Below are positions 7,482-16,612 of a stretch of 60,917 nt of DNA, piece after piece; position 1 is the stretch's first letter; every line of letters starts with the position of its first letter. Source of the DNA: HRBIN23 sp046294495 (GTDB taxonomy: Bacteria > Chloroflexota > Dehalococcoidia > Lucifugimonadales > HRBIN23); NCBI GenBank assembly GCA_046294495.1, contig JBKBKV010000004.1, forward strand, positions 1 through 60,917, given 5' to 3'. Under the pieces are notes generated by a model. It had not been told where the DNA came from. It searched no databases and worked only from the letters and a program-made list of their open reading frames with translations. Position numbers and translations under genes: made by a program.

Positions 7482-9002
7482 ATGGACATTCGGGTTGTGC
7501 AGGGCGACATCACTCATCAGGCCACCGATGCCATCGTGGTGAACCTCTTTGAAGGGGTAACCCGCCCAGGGGGCGCCACAGGGGCCGTGGATCGTGCTTT
7601 GGGAGGCCTTATCTCTACCCTTATCGCAGAGGGGGAGTGCAAGGGGAAAAAGGGGGAGGCGGCGCTCCTGCACACCTTTGGACGCATCCCTGCTAAGCGT
7701 GTGGTGGTCATTGGCTTGGGCAAGCAGGAGGAGTTTACCCTGGACACGGTGCGACAAGTCTCGGCTGAGGCTTGCCGCTTCCTGAAGGGGCGCGGTATAC
7801 GCCGCGCCGCCACCGTTGTCCACGGTGCAGGGATAGGGGGCCTCAACCCTAAGGAGGCCGCTGCTGCCCTCACCGAAGGAGCGCTACTGGGCACCTACTC
7901 CTTCAAGACCCTCAAATCGCCAGAGAAGGACGAGACCGCCCTGGAAGCCCTGGATATCGTAGAGGCCAGCGCCGACAAGGTAGGCGACCTGGAGGCGGGT
8001 GTCCAGGTAGGGAAAGTCCTGGCAGAAGCCACCGCCCTCTGCCGAGACCTGGTCAACGAGCCTGCTAATCGCCTTACCCCCACCCGCATGGCCGAGGTGG
8101 CCCAGGCCATCGCCGCCCAGCACGGCCTGAAACTGGAGGTCCTGGAACGGGAGGAGTGCGAGGCCCTGGGCATGGGGGCTTACCTGGCCGTGGCGCGGGG
8201 TAGCCACCAGCCCCCCAAGTTCATCGTCTTATCCTACCAGGGGGATCCTGAGCACCCCTACCGCAATCTGGGCATTATCGGCAAGGGGATCACCTTTGAC
8301 TCGGGGGGCATCTCCCTCAAGCCCGCGGAACGCATGGAGGAGATGAAAGGAGATATGGCGGGGGGAGCGGCGGCCCTCTGCGCCGTCAAGGCCATCGCCG
8401 CTTTGCGCGTTCCCTTGAATGTTACCGCTATCGTGCCCGCGACAGAGAACATGCCCGGCGGGGGCGCCACCAGGCCGGGGGATGTGGTCAAGGCCATGAA
8501 CGGCAAGTCAATTGAAGTAATCAACACCGATGCGGAGGGGCGCATGGTTCTGGCCGATGCCGTTTGCTATGCCCGCCAGCGCCTTGGCCTAAAGCGCCTG
8601 GTAGATCTGGCTACCCTTACGGGTGCCATTGTGGTGGCCTTGGGCAACCTGCGAGCAGGGCTTTTTGCCAACGACCAGCCCCTGGCCAACCTGGTGCTCA
8701 AAGCAGGGGAGCGGAGCGGGGAACGCTTCTGGCAGATGCCTATGGACCCGGAATACCGCGACCTCGTGAAGAGCGATGTGGCCGATATCCGCAACACGGG
8801 CACAGGGCGCGGTGCAGGGTCTATCACAGGTGCCTACTTCATCCGCGAGTTTGTGGAAGACACCCCCTGGGTGCACCTAGACATCGCTGGCACCTTCCTG
8901 AGCGATAAAGAGAGCGGCTACTATGTCAAAGGGGGCACGGGCTTCGGGGTGCGCACCCTGGCACACCTGGCCCTTTTGCTGGCCGAAGAAAAGAACCTGT
9001 AA
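7482..9002 (+). CDS. pepA: Leucyl aminopeptidase (M17)
   Basis: A cytosolic two-metal aminopeptidase that releases N-terminal residues from peptides. The catalytic C-terminal domain has GKGITFDSGGISLK (about residues 267-280), with the metal and catalytic Lys, GDMAGGAA, and the NTDAEGR signature near residues 348-354. The N-terminal macro-like domain occupies roughly residues 1-160. At 506 residues it is full length. ATG 7482 follows a GGAGGAG ribosome site. It lies 19 bases after the kinase gene and may be co-transcribed with it. Confidence 0.96.
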   Translation: MDIRVVQGDITHQATDAIVVNLFEGVTRPGGATGAVDRALGGLISTLIAEGECKGKKGEAALLHTFGRIPAKRVVVIGLGKQEEFTLDTVRQVSAEACRFLKGRGIRRAATVVHGAGIGGLNPKEAAAALTEGALLGTYSFKTLKSPEKDETALEALDIVEASADKVGDLEAGVQVGKVLAEATALCRDLVNEPANRLTPTRMAEVAQAIAAQHGLKLEVLEREECEALGMGAYLAVARGSHQPPKFIVLSYQGDPEHPYRNLGIIGKGITFDSGGISLKPAERMEEMKGDMAGGAAALCAVKAIAALRVPLNVTAIVPATENMPGGGATRPGDVVKAMNGKSIEVINTDAEGRMVLADAVCYARQRLGLKRLVDLATLTGAIVVALGNLRAGLFANDQPLANLVLKAGERSGERFWQMPMDPEYRDLVKSDVADIRNTGTGRGAGSITGAYFIREFVEDTPWVHLDIAGTFLSDKESGYYVKGGTGFGVRTLAHLALLLAEEKNL

Positions 9003-9184
9003 CGCGCATCTCCCTTTTTCTGCCCCCTTCCTGGGGTAGAGAGAGGTTGTCCAAAGCCCAAAAAAGGGCGGGAAAAAGCCTTTACAACGGTATAGGCTAT
9101 GCCCTAGCCTGAAGCCGATGTGCTCGCCCTGTTGGGCAGGTTGTTGGGAGGGGGCTGTGCCATCTCCCCCTCCAGGAGTAGATA

Positions 9185-9754
9185 GTGCTTGTGGCTGAAG
9201 AGTATGCTCCGCGCCGCACGCGCGGTGGTGGGCTCCGCCCTACGGCCAGCCGGGTCATTCTAGCCCTTTTTTCGCTCCTCGGGGAGCGGGTGCAGGGCGC
9301 CCGAGTGCTGGACCTTTTCGCTGGAACGGGCTCCCTGGGCGTAGAAGCCCTGCGACGCGGAGCCTCTTCAGCCGACTTCGTGGAGATTGACCGCCGGCTC
9401 GTCCAAGCCCTGCGTCAGCGCCTTGCCAGCCACCACCTGCAGGAAGTGGCCAATGTTTTCTGCATGCGCGCAGAGCAAGCCCTCAACCGCCTCAAAGGAC
9501 CTTATGACCTGGTGCTTCTGGACCCCCCTTATGACTACCCCAGCCTGAACACCTTTCTGGACGCCCTAGTTACTTCGCCCCTGGTAAGCACCAACGCCCT
9601 TGTGGTTGTTGAGCATAGCAAACACCATCCCCTTCCCCAAAACATAGGGGCCTTTGGCCTCTGGAAACAGCGCCGCTACGGCGATACGATGATAACCATC
9701 TATGCACGAAGGGGGAACCCAGATGGTGAAAGCCCTATACCCTGGGACCTTTGA
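9185..9754 (+). CDS. rsmD: 16S rRNA (guanine966-N2)-methyltransferase
   Basis: RsmD methylates G966 of 16S rRNA in the assembled small subunit. The 189-residue protein has the SAM-binding motif LDLFAGTGSLGVEALRRGA and the N-methyltransferase catalytic motif LLDPPYDYP (around residues 110-118). GTG 9185 has AGGAG six bases upstream. Its last 32 bases overlap the start of coaD, the common rsmD-coaD pairing of bacteria, which suggests translational coupling. Confidence 0.94.
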   Translation: MLVAEEYAPRRTRGGGLRPTASRVILALFSLLGERVQGARVLDLFAGTGSLGVEALRRGASSADFVEIDRRLVQALRQRLASHHLQEVANVFCMRAEQALNRLKGPYDLVLLDPPYDYPSLNTFLDALVTSPLVSTNALVVVEHSKHHPLPQNIGAFGLWKQRRYGDTMITIYARRGNPDGESPIPWDL

Positions 9755-10232
9755 CCCTGTTACTAACGGCCACCTGGATATCATCACCAGGGCAGCACGA
9801 CTATTTGAAGAGGTGGTTGTGGCCGTTTATGACACCCCCCCCAAGACCCTCCTCTTCTCCACAGAGGAGCGTGTAGCCATGATGCAGCAAGCGGTGGCTG
9901 GGATCGCTAATGTGCGGGTAGTGTCCTTCCAGGGGCTTGTAGTAGATTGCGCCCGACGGATGAACACCTCGGTGCTAGTGCGAGGTCTGCGGGCAGGCTC
10001 CGACTTTGAATATGAGTTTGAGATGGCCTTGATGAACAAGAAACTGGCCCCCGAGATTGAGGCTGTCTACATGATGAGTTCCCTGGAATGGCAGTTCCTG
10101 AGCGCCACTCGGGTGAAGGAGGTGGCCTCCCTTGGAGGGGACATCCGTAGCCTGGTGCCACCTCATGTAGAGCGGGCGCTACGGGAGCGCCTCACTTCAC
10201 AGAGGTATAGGTCTGCACCTTTACCGCCCTAG
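9723..10232 (+). CDS. coaD: Phosphopantetheine adenylyltransferase
   Basis: CoaD transfers AMP from ATP to 4'-phosphopantetheine, the penultimate step of coenzyme A synthesis. The nucleotidyltransferase signature is YPGTFDPVTNGH at residues 6-17 (TxGH motif), and the second nucleotide motif appears as FLSATRVKEVAS near residues 127-138. The length of 169 residues is standard for the hexameric enzyme. ATG 9723 was chosen over the upstream ATG 9702 because the family begins at MVKALYPG and AGGGGG precedes it. It overlaps rsmD by 32 bases. Confidence 0.96.
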   Translation: MVKALYPGTFDPVTNGHLDIITRAARLFEEVVVAVYDTPPKTLLFSTEERVAMMQQAVAGIANVRVVSFQGLVVDCARRMNTSVLVRGLRAGSDFEYEFEMALMNKKLAPEIEAVYMMSSLEWQFLSATRVKEVASLGGDIRSLVPPHVERALRERLTSQRYRSAPLPP

Positions 10233-10304
10233 ACTCGGGAAAATTCGGCCGCCACGGGCGGCCGCACAATGGCTGTCCAACAGCCAGCGATGAAAGGAGG
10301 TTAC

Positions 10305-10832
10305 ATGGAGATCCTAAGCCTTATTGACCGCCTGGAGACCCTTATCACCACCAGCCCCCGTCTCCCAGCCACGAAAAAGGTTATCCTGGACACGGAGCGG
10401 GTGCTGGAACTGGTGGACCACCTGCGCCTCGCCGTCCCTCGCGATGTTCAGGAGGCGCAGGACATCCTGGCGCGTAGGGAGGGGGTTATCAATGCCGCCC
10501 TCCTGGAGGCCCGTAAAATAAAGGCCGACGCCGAGCGGGAAGGCCAGGCTCGCCTGGAGCAGAGCGAAATCGTGAAGCAGGCCAACGCCAAGGCCGAAGA
10601 GGTCGTCGCCGATGCCAAGCATCGGGCGGATATGTTGGTCGCCGATGCCCAGCGCAAGGCCCAGAGGATCCTCGCCGATGCCCAGGCTACCGCTGAACAA
10701 AGGGTCAATGAAGCCAACCGTTATGCCCAGGAGATCCTCTACCGCCTTGAGGAGAGCCTCTCCGGTGCCCTGAACTCGGTGCGCCGGGGCCTGGACGCCT
10801 TGGAGGCGCCCACCCCCGCAGGCGCCCGCTAG
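10305..10832 (+). CDS. Coiled-coil protein with 11-residue repeats (ATP-synthase-b/DivIVA-like)
   Basis: A 175-residue hydrophilic protein. After a globular helical N-terminus (MEILSLIDRLETL, residues 1-13), residues about 65-155 form one long Ala/Glu/Lys-rich helix. Within it four consecutive 11-residue units are visible, beginning VADAKH, VADAQR, LADAQA and VNEANR; such hendecads favour a right-handed coiled coil as in the F-ATPase b subunit. No membrane anchor is present. ATG 10305 is preceded by AAAGGAGG; upstream ATGs at 10269 and 10290 lack one. The gene sits next to coaD. Its function is unknown; a peripheral scaffold role is only an inference. Confidence 0.75.
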   Translation: MEILSLIDRLETLITTSPRLPATKKVILDTERVLELVDHLRLAVPRDVQEAQDILARREGVINAALLEARKIKADAEREGQARLEQSEIVKQANAKAEEVVADAKHRADMLVADAQRKAQRILADAQATAEQRVNEANRYAQEILYRLEESLSGALNSVRRGLDALEAPTPAGAR

Positions 10833-11572
10833 GGCCTCTCTTTTCTGGCCTCCACCTCAAGGCTGAACACGGGGGAGCCCTCTTCCCCGGTGCACTCGGC
10901 CGCGGCTGTGCCTTTGGGTTCGGCGCGGTGCACCCGCAAACCCGCTTCCTCCATTAGGGCCAGGTAGCGCTCAGCAGGCTCTGCCCCGGCGATGCAGGCG
11001 CTCCAAGATGCCAGGTCGTGTCGCACCGCCTCGGGCAGTGCCTGCCACGCTACCATATCCGAAATATACGCCCGCCCCCCAGGCCGTAGAACCCGGGCCA
11101 TCTCCCGGAACACTGCCCCTTTGTCTGGGCACAGGTTGATGACACAGTTGGAGATGATCACATCTACCGAGGCCGAAGCCAGAGGAAGTGCCTCCAGAAC
11201 TCCTTGCACAAATGCCACCTGGGCAAGGGCCAGGCGCTTGCGGTTTCTCTCGGCCAGTGCCACCATCTCGGGCGTCATATCCACGCCGATAACGCGCCCC
11301 GCCCGGCCCACCTGGAAGGCAGCCAGAAAGCAGTCAATGCCGCCACCACTCCCCAGGTCCAGCACCACCTCCCCCGGGTGCAGGGCTCCAATGGCCGTAG
11401 GGTTTCCACACCCTGCTGCTGCCGCCAACACCTCGGCAGGAACCTTTTGGACTTCGTGGGGGTTATAGGATGCCACTACCCGTGCGGGCTTATCTCCACC
11501 ACAACAGGATGCGCCCTGTGCCCGCTGGGCGTAGCGCTGGCGCACCGCCAGGCGAATGGAGCGGGGGTTCAT
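10829..11572 (-). CDS. arsM: Arsenite methyltransferase
   Basis: ArsM uses SAM to methylate As(III) bound to cysteine thiols, producing methylated and eventually volatile arsenic. The 247-residue protein has the SAM motif VVLDLGSGGGIDCF near residues 69-82, SNCVINLCPDK, and Cys residues at 23-24, 55, about 147 and about 199 that match the family thiols. ATG 11572 is preceded by AGGAGG; a GTG two codons upstream is less suitable. No arsR, acr3 or arsC homologue is adjacent. Its 3' end overlaps the convergent coiled-coil gene by four bases sharing a palindromic CTAG stop. Confidence 0.92.
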   Translation of the reverse strand: MNPRSIRLAVRQRYAQRAQGASCCGGDKPARVVASYNPHEVQKVPAEVLAAAAGCGNPTAIGALHPGEVVLDLGSGGGIDCFLAAFQVGRAGRVIGVDMTPEMVALAERNRKRLALAQVAFVQGVLEALPLASASVDVIISNCVINLCPDKGAVFREMARVLRPGGRAYISDMVAWQALPEAVRHDLASWSACIAGAEPAERYLALMEEAGLRVHRAEPKGTAAAECTGEEGSPVFSLEVEARKERP

Positions 11573-11654
11573 CGCCACCTCCTGGTCTGTGCCTTTTCGG
11601 TAAAGCTAGTATAACACGTGGCACGAGCCGCCTCTGCTACACTACAATGGCATT

Positions 11655-12824
11655 GTGAGCATCCAGGCAAGTATCCGCCAGCACCTGGCCGCCCGCGAGG
11701 CGGGGCTATCCCCTTATGCCTGTCGGAGCGCCGACGCCCAACGGGACAACCCTGAGGAGCCACCCCCCTGGGGCAACGATTTCCAGCGAGACCTGGAACG
11801 GATCCTGCAGACCAACGCCTTCCGGCGCCTCAAACACAAGACCCAGGTATTCCTTGCACCTGTGGGCGATCACTACATGACACGCCTGACCCATACCTTG
11901 GAAGTCGCCTACTTAGGGCGGACCATCGCTCGCTGTCTGGCCCTTAACGAGGACCTGGTAGAAGCCATAGCCATGGGCCATGACCTGGGCCACACACCCT
12001 TTGGCCATATCGGGGAGGAGGTGTTGGACAGCCTATTGCCTGGCGGGTTCCGCCACGCCGAGCAGAGCCTGCGCATTTTAGAGCGCCTGGAGCGCCAGGG
12101 CCGGGGGCTTAACCTCACCCGACAGGTGCGCCAGGGCATAGCCGCCCACTCAAAGCCCCGTGGTTCTCTTGAGGCAAACACCCCCGATACCCTTACCCTG
12201 GAGGCGCAGGTCGTTCGCCTGGCCGACGCTTTGGCCTATCTGAACCACGACCTGCGTGACGCGCTGCGAGCAGGCATACTCCGCCCGGAGGATGTTCCCC
12301 CAGCGCCGCTGGCCCTGGTGGGCCTTGACCCACCCCAACGCATAGCACGCTTTATCGGTGCCGTGGTAGAGGCGTCGTGGGATGTTACAGGAGAGACGNN
12401 NNNNNNNNNNNNNNNNNNNNNNNNNNNNNNNNNNNNNNNNNNNNNNNNNNNNNNNNNNNNNNNNNNNNNNNNNNNNNNNNNNNNNNNNNNNNNNNNNTCT
12501 CTTCCCCCCGGGGCATCACCCCGCATCGCCCTGACGCCAGAGATGCACGACGCAGTGGTGGCCCTGCGGGAGTTCTTGTTTGAACGGGTCTACCTTCCTT
12601 TGGGGCGCACCCCTGAGAGCCAGCGTGCCAGGGATATTGTGGCTTTCCTCTTTCACTACTACGCTGAGCACCCGGAGTTGCTACCAACCGAGGGAGTTCC
12701 CCTTGACCCACCCCAGCGCAGGGCGGCAGACTATGTAGCGGGGATGACAGACCTGTTCGCCCTTATGACAGCCGAGCGGCTGCGCCCAGGCATCGGGCAG
12801 GGGATCCGCTGGATGCGCCTGTAG
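11655..12824 (+). CDS. dgt: dGTPase-like HD-domain triphosphohydrolase (interrupted by an assembly gap)
   Basis: Deoxyguanosinetriphosphate triphosphohydrolase family enzymes cleave dNTPs to nucleoside and triphosphate. The metal-binding HD core is visible as FRRLKHKTQVF, RLTHTLEVAYLGRTIA and MGHDLGHTPFGH within residues 55-125, with the family segment AHSKPRG following. The reading frame continues across 99 undetermined bases (12399-12497), so the total of 389 residues assumes the gap size is right. GTG 11655 is the start. The gene begins the dgt-dnaG-rpoD series, with 15 bases to dnaG, an order frequent in Gram-positive-like and Chloroflexota genomes. Confidence 0.9.
   Translation: MSIQASIRQHLAAREAGLSPYACRSADAQRDNPEEPPPWGNDFQRDLERILQTNAFRRLKHKTQVFLAPVGDHYMTRLTHTLEVAYLGRTIARCLALNEDLVEAIAMGHDLGHTPFGHIGEEVLDSLLPGGFRHAEQSLRILERLERQGRGLNLTRQVRQGIAAHSKPRGSLEANTPDTLTLEAQVVRLADALAYLNHDLRDALRAGILRPEDVPPAPLALVGLDPPQRIARFIGAVVEASWDVTGETXXXXXXXXXXXXXXXXXXXXXXXXXXXXXXXXXSLPPGASPRIALTPEMHDAVVALREFLFERVYLPLGRTPESQRARDIVAFLFHYYAEHPELLPTEGVPLDPPQRRAADYVAGMTDLFALMTAERLRPGIGQGIRWMRL
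12399..12497. other. Assembly gap (99 N)
   Basis: A run of 99 undetermined bases inside the dGTPase gene. Its length is a multiple of three and both flanks read in the same frame, so it may be a correctly sized gap. Confidence 0.99.
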
Positions 12825-12839
12825 GCAAAGGAGCCGGAT

Positions 12840-14627
12840 ATGACCTTCATCAACGAACTGCGCCAGCGGCTAGACATCGTCCAGGTCATCTCTTCTTACA
12901 TCCCCCTGCAGCGGGCCGGGAAAAACTTCAAGGCCCTCTGCCCATTCCACCAGGAGCGCACCCCCTCCTTCTTCGTCTTCCCTGAACGGCAGACTTGGCG
13001 ATGCTTTGGCGCCTGCGCCCAGGGGGGCGATGTATTCAGTTTCGTGATGCGCCACGAGGGGGTTACTTTTGGAGAGGCCCTGCGTCTGCTTGCCCAAAGG
13101 GCTGGTCTCCCCATCCCTTCCAAGCAGGGTGTTCCCGCCTCCACCCACGCCCCCCTCTACCAAGTCAACGCAGAGGCGTCCCGCTTTTACCACCACTTCC
13201 TCCTGGTAAACGAAGAGGCCCGCTCGGCCCGTGAATACCTCTCCCGGCGCGGTGTAGCTGCCGAGACCGTGCGCCGCTTCCAGATAGGGCTGGCACCTAG
13301 CAAGGGCGACGCCCTGAAACAGCACCTCTTGGGATTGGGCTACCGGGAGGATTTGCTGGAACAGGCGGGCCTGCTCTTTCGCCGGGAAGACGGCTTTACC
13401 CGCGACCTGTTCGTAGGACGCCTCCTCTTCCCCATCTGCGATTCCCAGGGACGCCCTATCGGGTTTGGCGGGCGTGCCCAGGACGGCTCGGACCCCAAGT
13501 ATTTGAACACTCCTCGCACGCCCATTTTTGACAAAGGGAACACCCTTTATGGCCTCCACCTGGCAGAGGAGGCGGCCCGCAGAGAGGGCCTGGTGGCCGT
13601 AGTAGAAGGCTACTTTGATGTGCTTCTCCTGCATCAGGCAGGCTTTGCCAATGTGGTGGCCAGTATGGGCACCTCCCTCACAGAGGGGCAGGCGCGCCGT
13701 CTCCAGGGGCTGGCCCCCACCATCGTTATCGCTCTGGACCCAGATGCCGCTGGCCAAGAGGCCACCCTGCGAAGCCTGGAAAGCGCCTGGCATCTGCTAC
13801 AACGCCCGAGCATGGGCACAGCACGAGGCATCACCTTCTACCAGGCCCCGGAACACTCCCTGCGCATCGCCTTGCTTCCCCAGGGCCAGGACCCCGATGA
13901 ACTTGTGCTTCGTGAGCCGGAGGCCTGGAAGCGTGCCCTGGCCCAAGCCGAGGGTGCTCTAGAGTTCATCCTCCGCTACCTCTCCCAGCGGGTGGATGTC
14001 TCTACTCCATATGGGAAACAAACCCTGGCAGAGCGTCTGCTCCCCCTCATCTTCTCCCTGCCCAACCCCTTTGAACAGGATCGCGCGCTGGAACGCCTGG
14101 CCCACTTACTAGGAGTAAGGAGGGAGGTGCTTCTGGCCGCTGGTGCGGGGCGACGCCCCGGGCCATCGCGTCCCACCCGCGTAGAGGGCAGGATAATCGT
14201 TCAAGCCACCGACGAACCCCTGGAGACCTACCTCCTCGCCCTCCTTCTGCGCTACCCCGACCTGCGCCCGGCCGCTACCTCCCTCGGCCCAGACCATTTC
14301 CATCGCACGGAGAACAGGGAACTCTTCACAGCCTTGCTACAAAACGCTATAATAGAAGATGTCCAAAGCGTGCTCCCCGACCCGCTCCGCTCCTATGCGC
14401 AGGACATTCAGGGGAGGGATTTCCCCCCTACCGATAGGAAGGAACGCCAACAAGCCGTAGAAGAGGTCGTGCGCCGCCTGGAAGAGCGCCGTCTGCGTGA
14501 GATAAAGCAGGGCGAGGCCGAGGGTTTCCTCAGGGTTGCATCACCCCAGGAATCCCTTGCAGTCAATCGGCGCCTTCACCAAGTCTTCCAGGACACAGCC
14601 CAGCGAGGAAGGGGAGTAGGCAGGTAA
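12840..14627 (+). CDS. dnaG: DNA primase
   Basis: DnaG makes RNA primers for replication and interacts with the replicative helicase. The 595-residue protein begins with the CHC2-type zinc-binding domain (C34, H37, C55 and C59; the second pair is spaced CFGAC), continues with the catalytic core including PDGRPIGFGGRA-type sequence, and has the TOPRIM motifs VVEGYFDVLLLHQ near residue 255 and ALDPDAAGQ near 300. The C-terminal helicase-binding region is divergent, as usual. ATG 12840 begins the standard MTFINELRQRLDIVQVI N-terminus. It precedes rpoD by ten bases, the classic macromolecular synthesis operon arrangement. Confidence 0.96.
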   Translation: MTFINELRQRLDIVQVISSYIPLQRAGKNFKALCPFHQERTPSFFVFPERQTWRCFGACAQGGDVFSFVMRHEGVTFGEALRLLAQRAGLPIPSKQGVPASTHAPLYQVNAEASRFYHHFLLVNEEARSAREYLSRRGVAAETVRRFQIGLAPSKGDALKQHLLGLGYREDLLEQAGLLFRREDGFTRDLFVGRLLFPICDSQGRPIGFGGRAQDGSDPKYLNTPRTPIFDKGNTLYGLHLAEEAARREGLVAVVEGYFDVLLLHQAGFANVVASMGTSLTEGQARRLQGLAPTIVIALDPDAAGQEATLRSLESAWHLLQRPSMGTARGITFYQAPEHSLRIALLPQGQDPDELVLREPEAWKRALAQAEGALEFILRYLSQRVDVSTPYGKQTLAERLLPLIFSLPNPFEQDRALERLAHLLGVRREVLLAAGAGRRPGPSRPTRVEGRIIVQATDEPLETYLLALLLRYPDLRPAATSLGPDHFHRTENRELFTALLQNAIIEDVQSVLPDPLRSYAQDIQGRDFPPTDRKERQQAVEEVVRRLEERRLREIKQGEAEGFLRVASPQESLAVNRRLHQVFQDTAQRGRGVGR

Positions 14628-14637
14628 GAGAGCCAAA

Positions 14638-16608
14638 ATGCCTAGCAAGAAGCGTCGCCAGCCACAACCACCCGCTGATTTCATCCCTCTGGAAGATGAG
14701 ATCATCTCTCCGGAGGAGCCATCCCTTTCCGTCCCGGAAGAGCCTCTACTCGGCGAAATGGTGCCTCTACCTGCTGTCCCTATACCCCCGCCGGTAGCAC
14801 CGCAACCCATAGAAGAGCCACAGGCCCCTGTCCCTCCGGCTCGCGACCTATGGGAGGAAGGCCCCACAGAGGAGGAACTGGAGGAAGAGGCTCGCCTGGA
14901 AATTGAAGAGGAGATAGAAGATACCGAGGCCCTTGAAGACCCGGTGCGCATGTATTTGCGGGAGATTGGGCGTGTCTCCCTCTTGACCGCAAAGGATGAA
15001 CAGGACCTGGCCCAGCGCATGGAGTGTCAGAACTATATCCTGGCCATACGGGAATCCCTCACCACGCCCGATGGGCGCCCACCCGCCTCCTGGCAGGTGG
15101 TGCGGGAGATGCTCCGCCGCCTCTCCCTGGCGGAGCCTCTGGTAGCCGCTCTGGGCCACCACCTCGCCATACCTGCTCCTGTTACTCTGGAGCGCGTCGT
15201 CAGCGACCGCACTATTCGGGATGTCCTGGACCATGTAATGCCCACTGCAGTGGTAAAGGCCCTAACCCAGGTTCTCCAAGTAAAGTTGGGGAAAACAGCC
15301 ACCAAAGCCCAGGGGCATATCCTCGGGGCCTTCCGTAAGAACCCCGAGCAAGACAAGGCCCAAGCCTTCCCTATCCTTCTAGCAGAGGTTATGCGCATTA
15401 TTGCAACCGCCAAACCTGATGTTGTGGACATATGGGTGGGTGTGCTAGACCTTCCTATGCCCCCGGATGCCCATACCCTGGTGCAACACCCTAAGGTGCG
15501 CAAGGTATTAGACACCTGGCGTGCCCAGGCGTCTAATGCCTCTGCGACAGTTGCCTCGCAGGCCGACACCCCACCTGCTGAACATCCAACCCATCAGGAG
15601 GTGCGCCGCCTGCTTCAGGAAAAGGCGAAGGCCACGGCCAGCGAGGTATATCGCCGTGCCCTGGAAGTTCTGCAGGTAACCCAGGCCGATGTGGAGCAGG
15701 CGATTATCCGCCTCTCCCTCAACAGCCGGCTCCTGCCACACGCGGTAGTAGAAGCGGTAGGGAAGGAACGCACCCTCGCCGACCTGCGTAGGTGGTTGGA
15801 GGACGAAACGCAGGTGCGCGCTGCGTTGGAGCCTCTGGAAGACCTTCTCCAAGCCCACCTCTCCTACCTGGTGGCTGAGGGCGAGCGCGCCAAGAAACAC
15901 CTGACCGAAGCCAACCTGCGCCTGGTCGTCAGTGTGGCCAAGAAATACATTGGCCGCGGCATGAGCCTCCTTGACCTGGTGCAGGAGGGGAACATAGGGC
16001 TTATCCGTGCAGTGGAGAAGTTTGACTACCGCAAAGGCTACAAGTTTTCTACCTACGCCACCTGGTGGATTCGCCAGGCCATTACTCGTGCCATCGCTGA
16101 CCAGGCCCGCACTATCCGCATCCCCGTGCACATGGTGGAAACCATCAACAAGTTGACGCGGGAACAGCGCCGCCTAGTGCAAGAGACGGGGCGTGAGCCT
16201 ACCGCCGAAGACCTGGCCAAGCGCATGGACACCACCCGGGAACGGGTGCAAGACATCTTCCGCATCGCCCAGGAACCTGTCTCCCTGGAGACGCCCATCG
16301 GCGAGGAAGAGGACTCCCATTTGGGGGACTTCATTGAAGACCGGGCGGTGCCACAGCCCGTAGACGCCGCCGCCCAGCAGTTGATGCGCGAGGCAGTCCA
16401 GCAAGCCCTGCGCACCCTCACGGAGCGGGAGCGCCGCGTGCTGGAAATGCGGTTCGGCCTGATAGACGGTCGTGCCCGCACCCTGGAGGAGGTGGGGCGC
16501 GCTTTCAATGTAACGCGCGAGCGCATCCGCCAAATTGAGGCTAAAGCCCTCCGCAAACTCCGCCACCCCTCCAGGAGCAGGAAACTACGCGACTTCCTGG
16601 AGGGCTAA
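14638..16608 (+). CDS. rpoD: RNA polymerase sigma factor, primary sigma-70
   Basis: The housekeeping sigma factor that directs RNA polymerase to promoters. Regions 2-4 are strongly conserved: LVVSVAKKYIGRGMSLLDL and YKFSTYATWWIRQAITRAI (region 2), PVHMVETINKL (region 3) and RTLEEVGRAFNVTRERIRQIEAKALRKL (region 4). Region 1.2 is seen at DPVRMYLREIGRVSLLTAKDE. The first 90 residues are acidic and proline-rich, and about 275 residues of poorly conserved, helical sequence separate regions 1.2 and 2.1, making the protein long (656 residues). ATG 14638 fits. Conserved -35/-10 recognition helices agree with the promoters seen in this window. Confidence 0.96.
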   Translation: MPSKKRRQPQPPADFIPLEDEIISPEEPSLSVPEEPLLGEMVPLPAVPIPPPVAPQPIEEPQAPVPPARDLWEEGPTEEELEEEARLEIEEEIEDTEALEDPVRMYLREIGRVSLLTAKDEQDLAQRMECQNYILAIRESLTTPDGRPPASWQVVREMLRRLSLAEPLVAALGHHLAIPAPVTLERVVSDRTIRDVLDHVMPTAVVKALTQVLQVKLGKTATKAQGHILGAFRKNPEQDKAQAFPILLAEVMRIIATAKPDVVDIWVGVLDLPMPPDAHTLVQHPKVRKVLDTWRAQASNASATVASQADTPPAEHPTHQEVRRLLQEKAKATASEVYRRALEVLQVTQADVEQAIIRLSLNSRLLPHAVVEAVGKERTLADLRRWLEDETQVRAALEPLEDLLQAHLSYLVAEGERAKKHLTEANLRLVVSVAKKYIGRGMSLLDLVQEGNIGLIRAVEKFDYRKGYKFSTYATWWIRQAITRAIADQARTIRIPVHMVETINKLTREQRRLVQETGREPTAEDLAKRMDTTRERVQDIFRIAQEPVSLETPIGEEEDSHLGDFIEDRAVPQPVDAAAQQLMREAVQQALRTLTERERRVLEMRFGLIDGRARTLEEVGRAFNVTRERIRQIEAKALRKLRHPSRSRKLRDFLEG

Positions 16609-16612
16609 GGTA

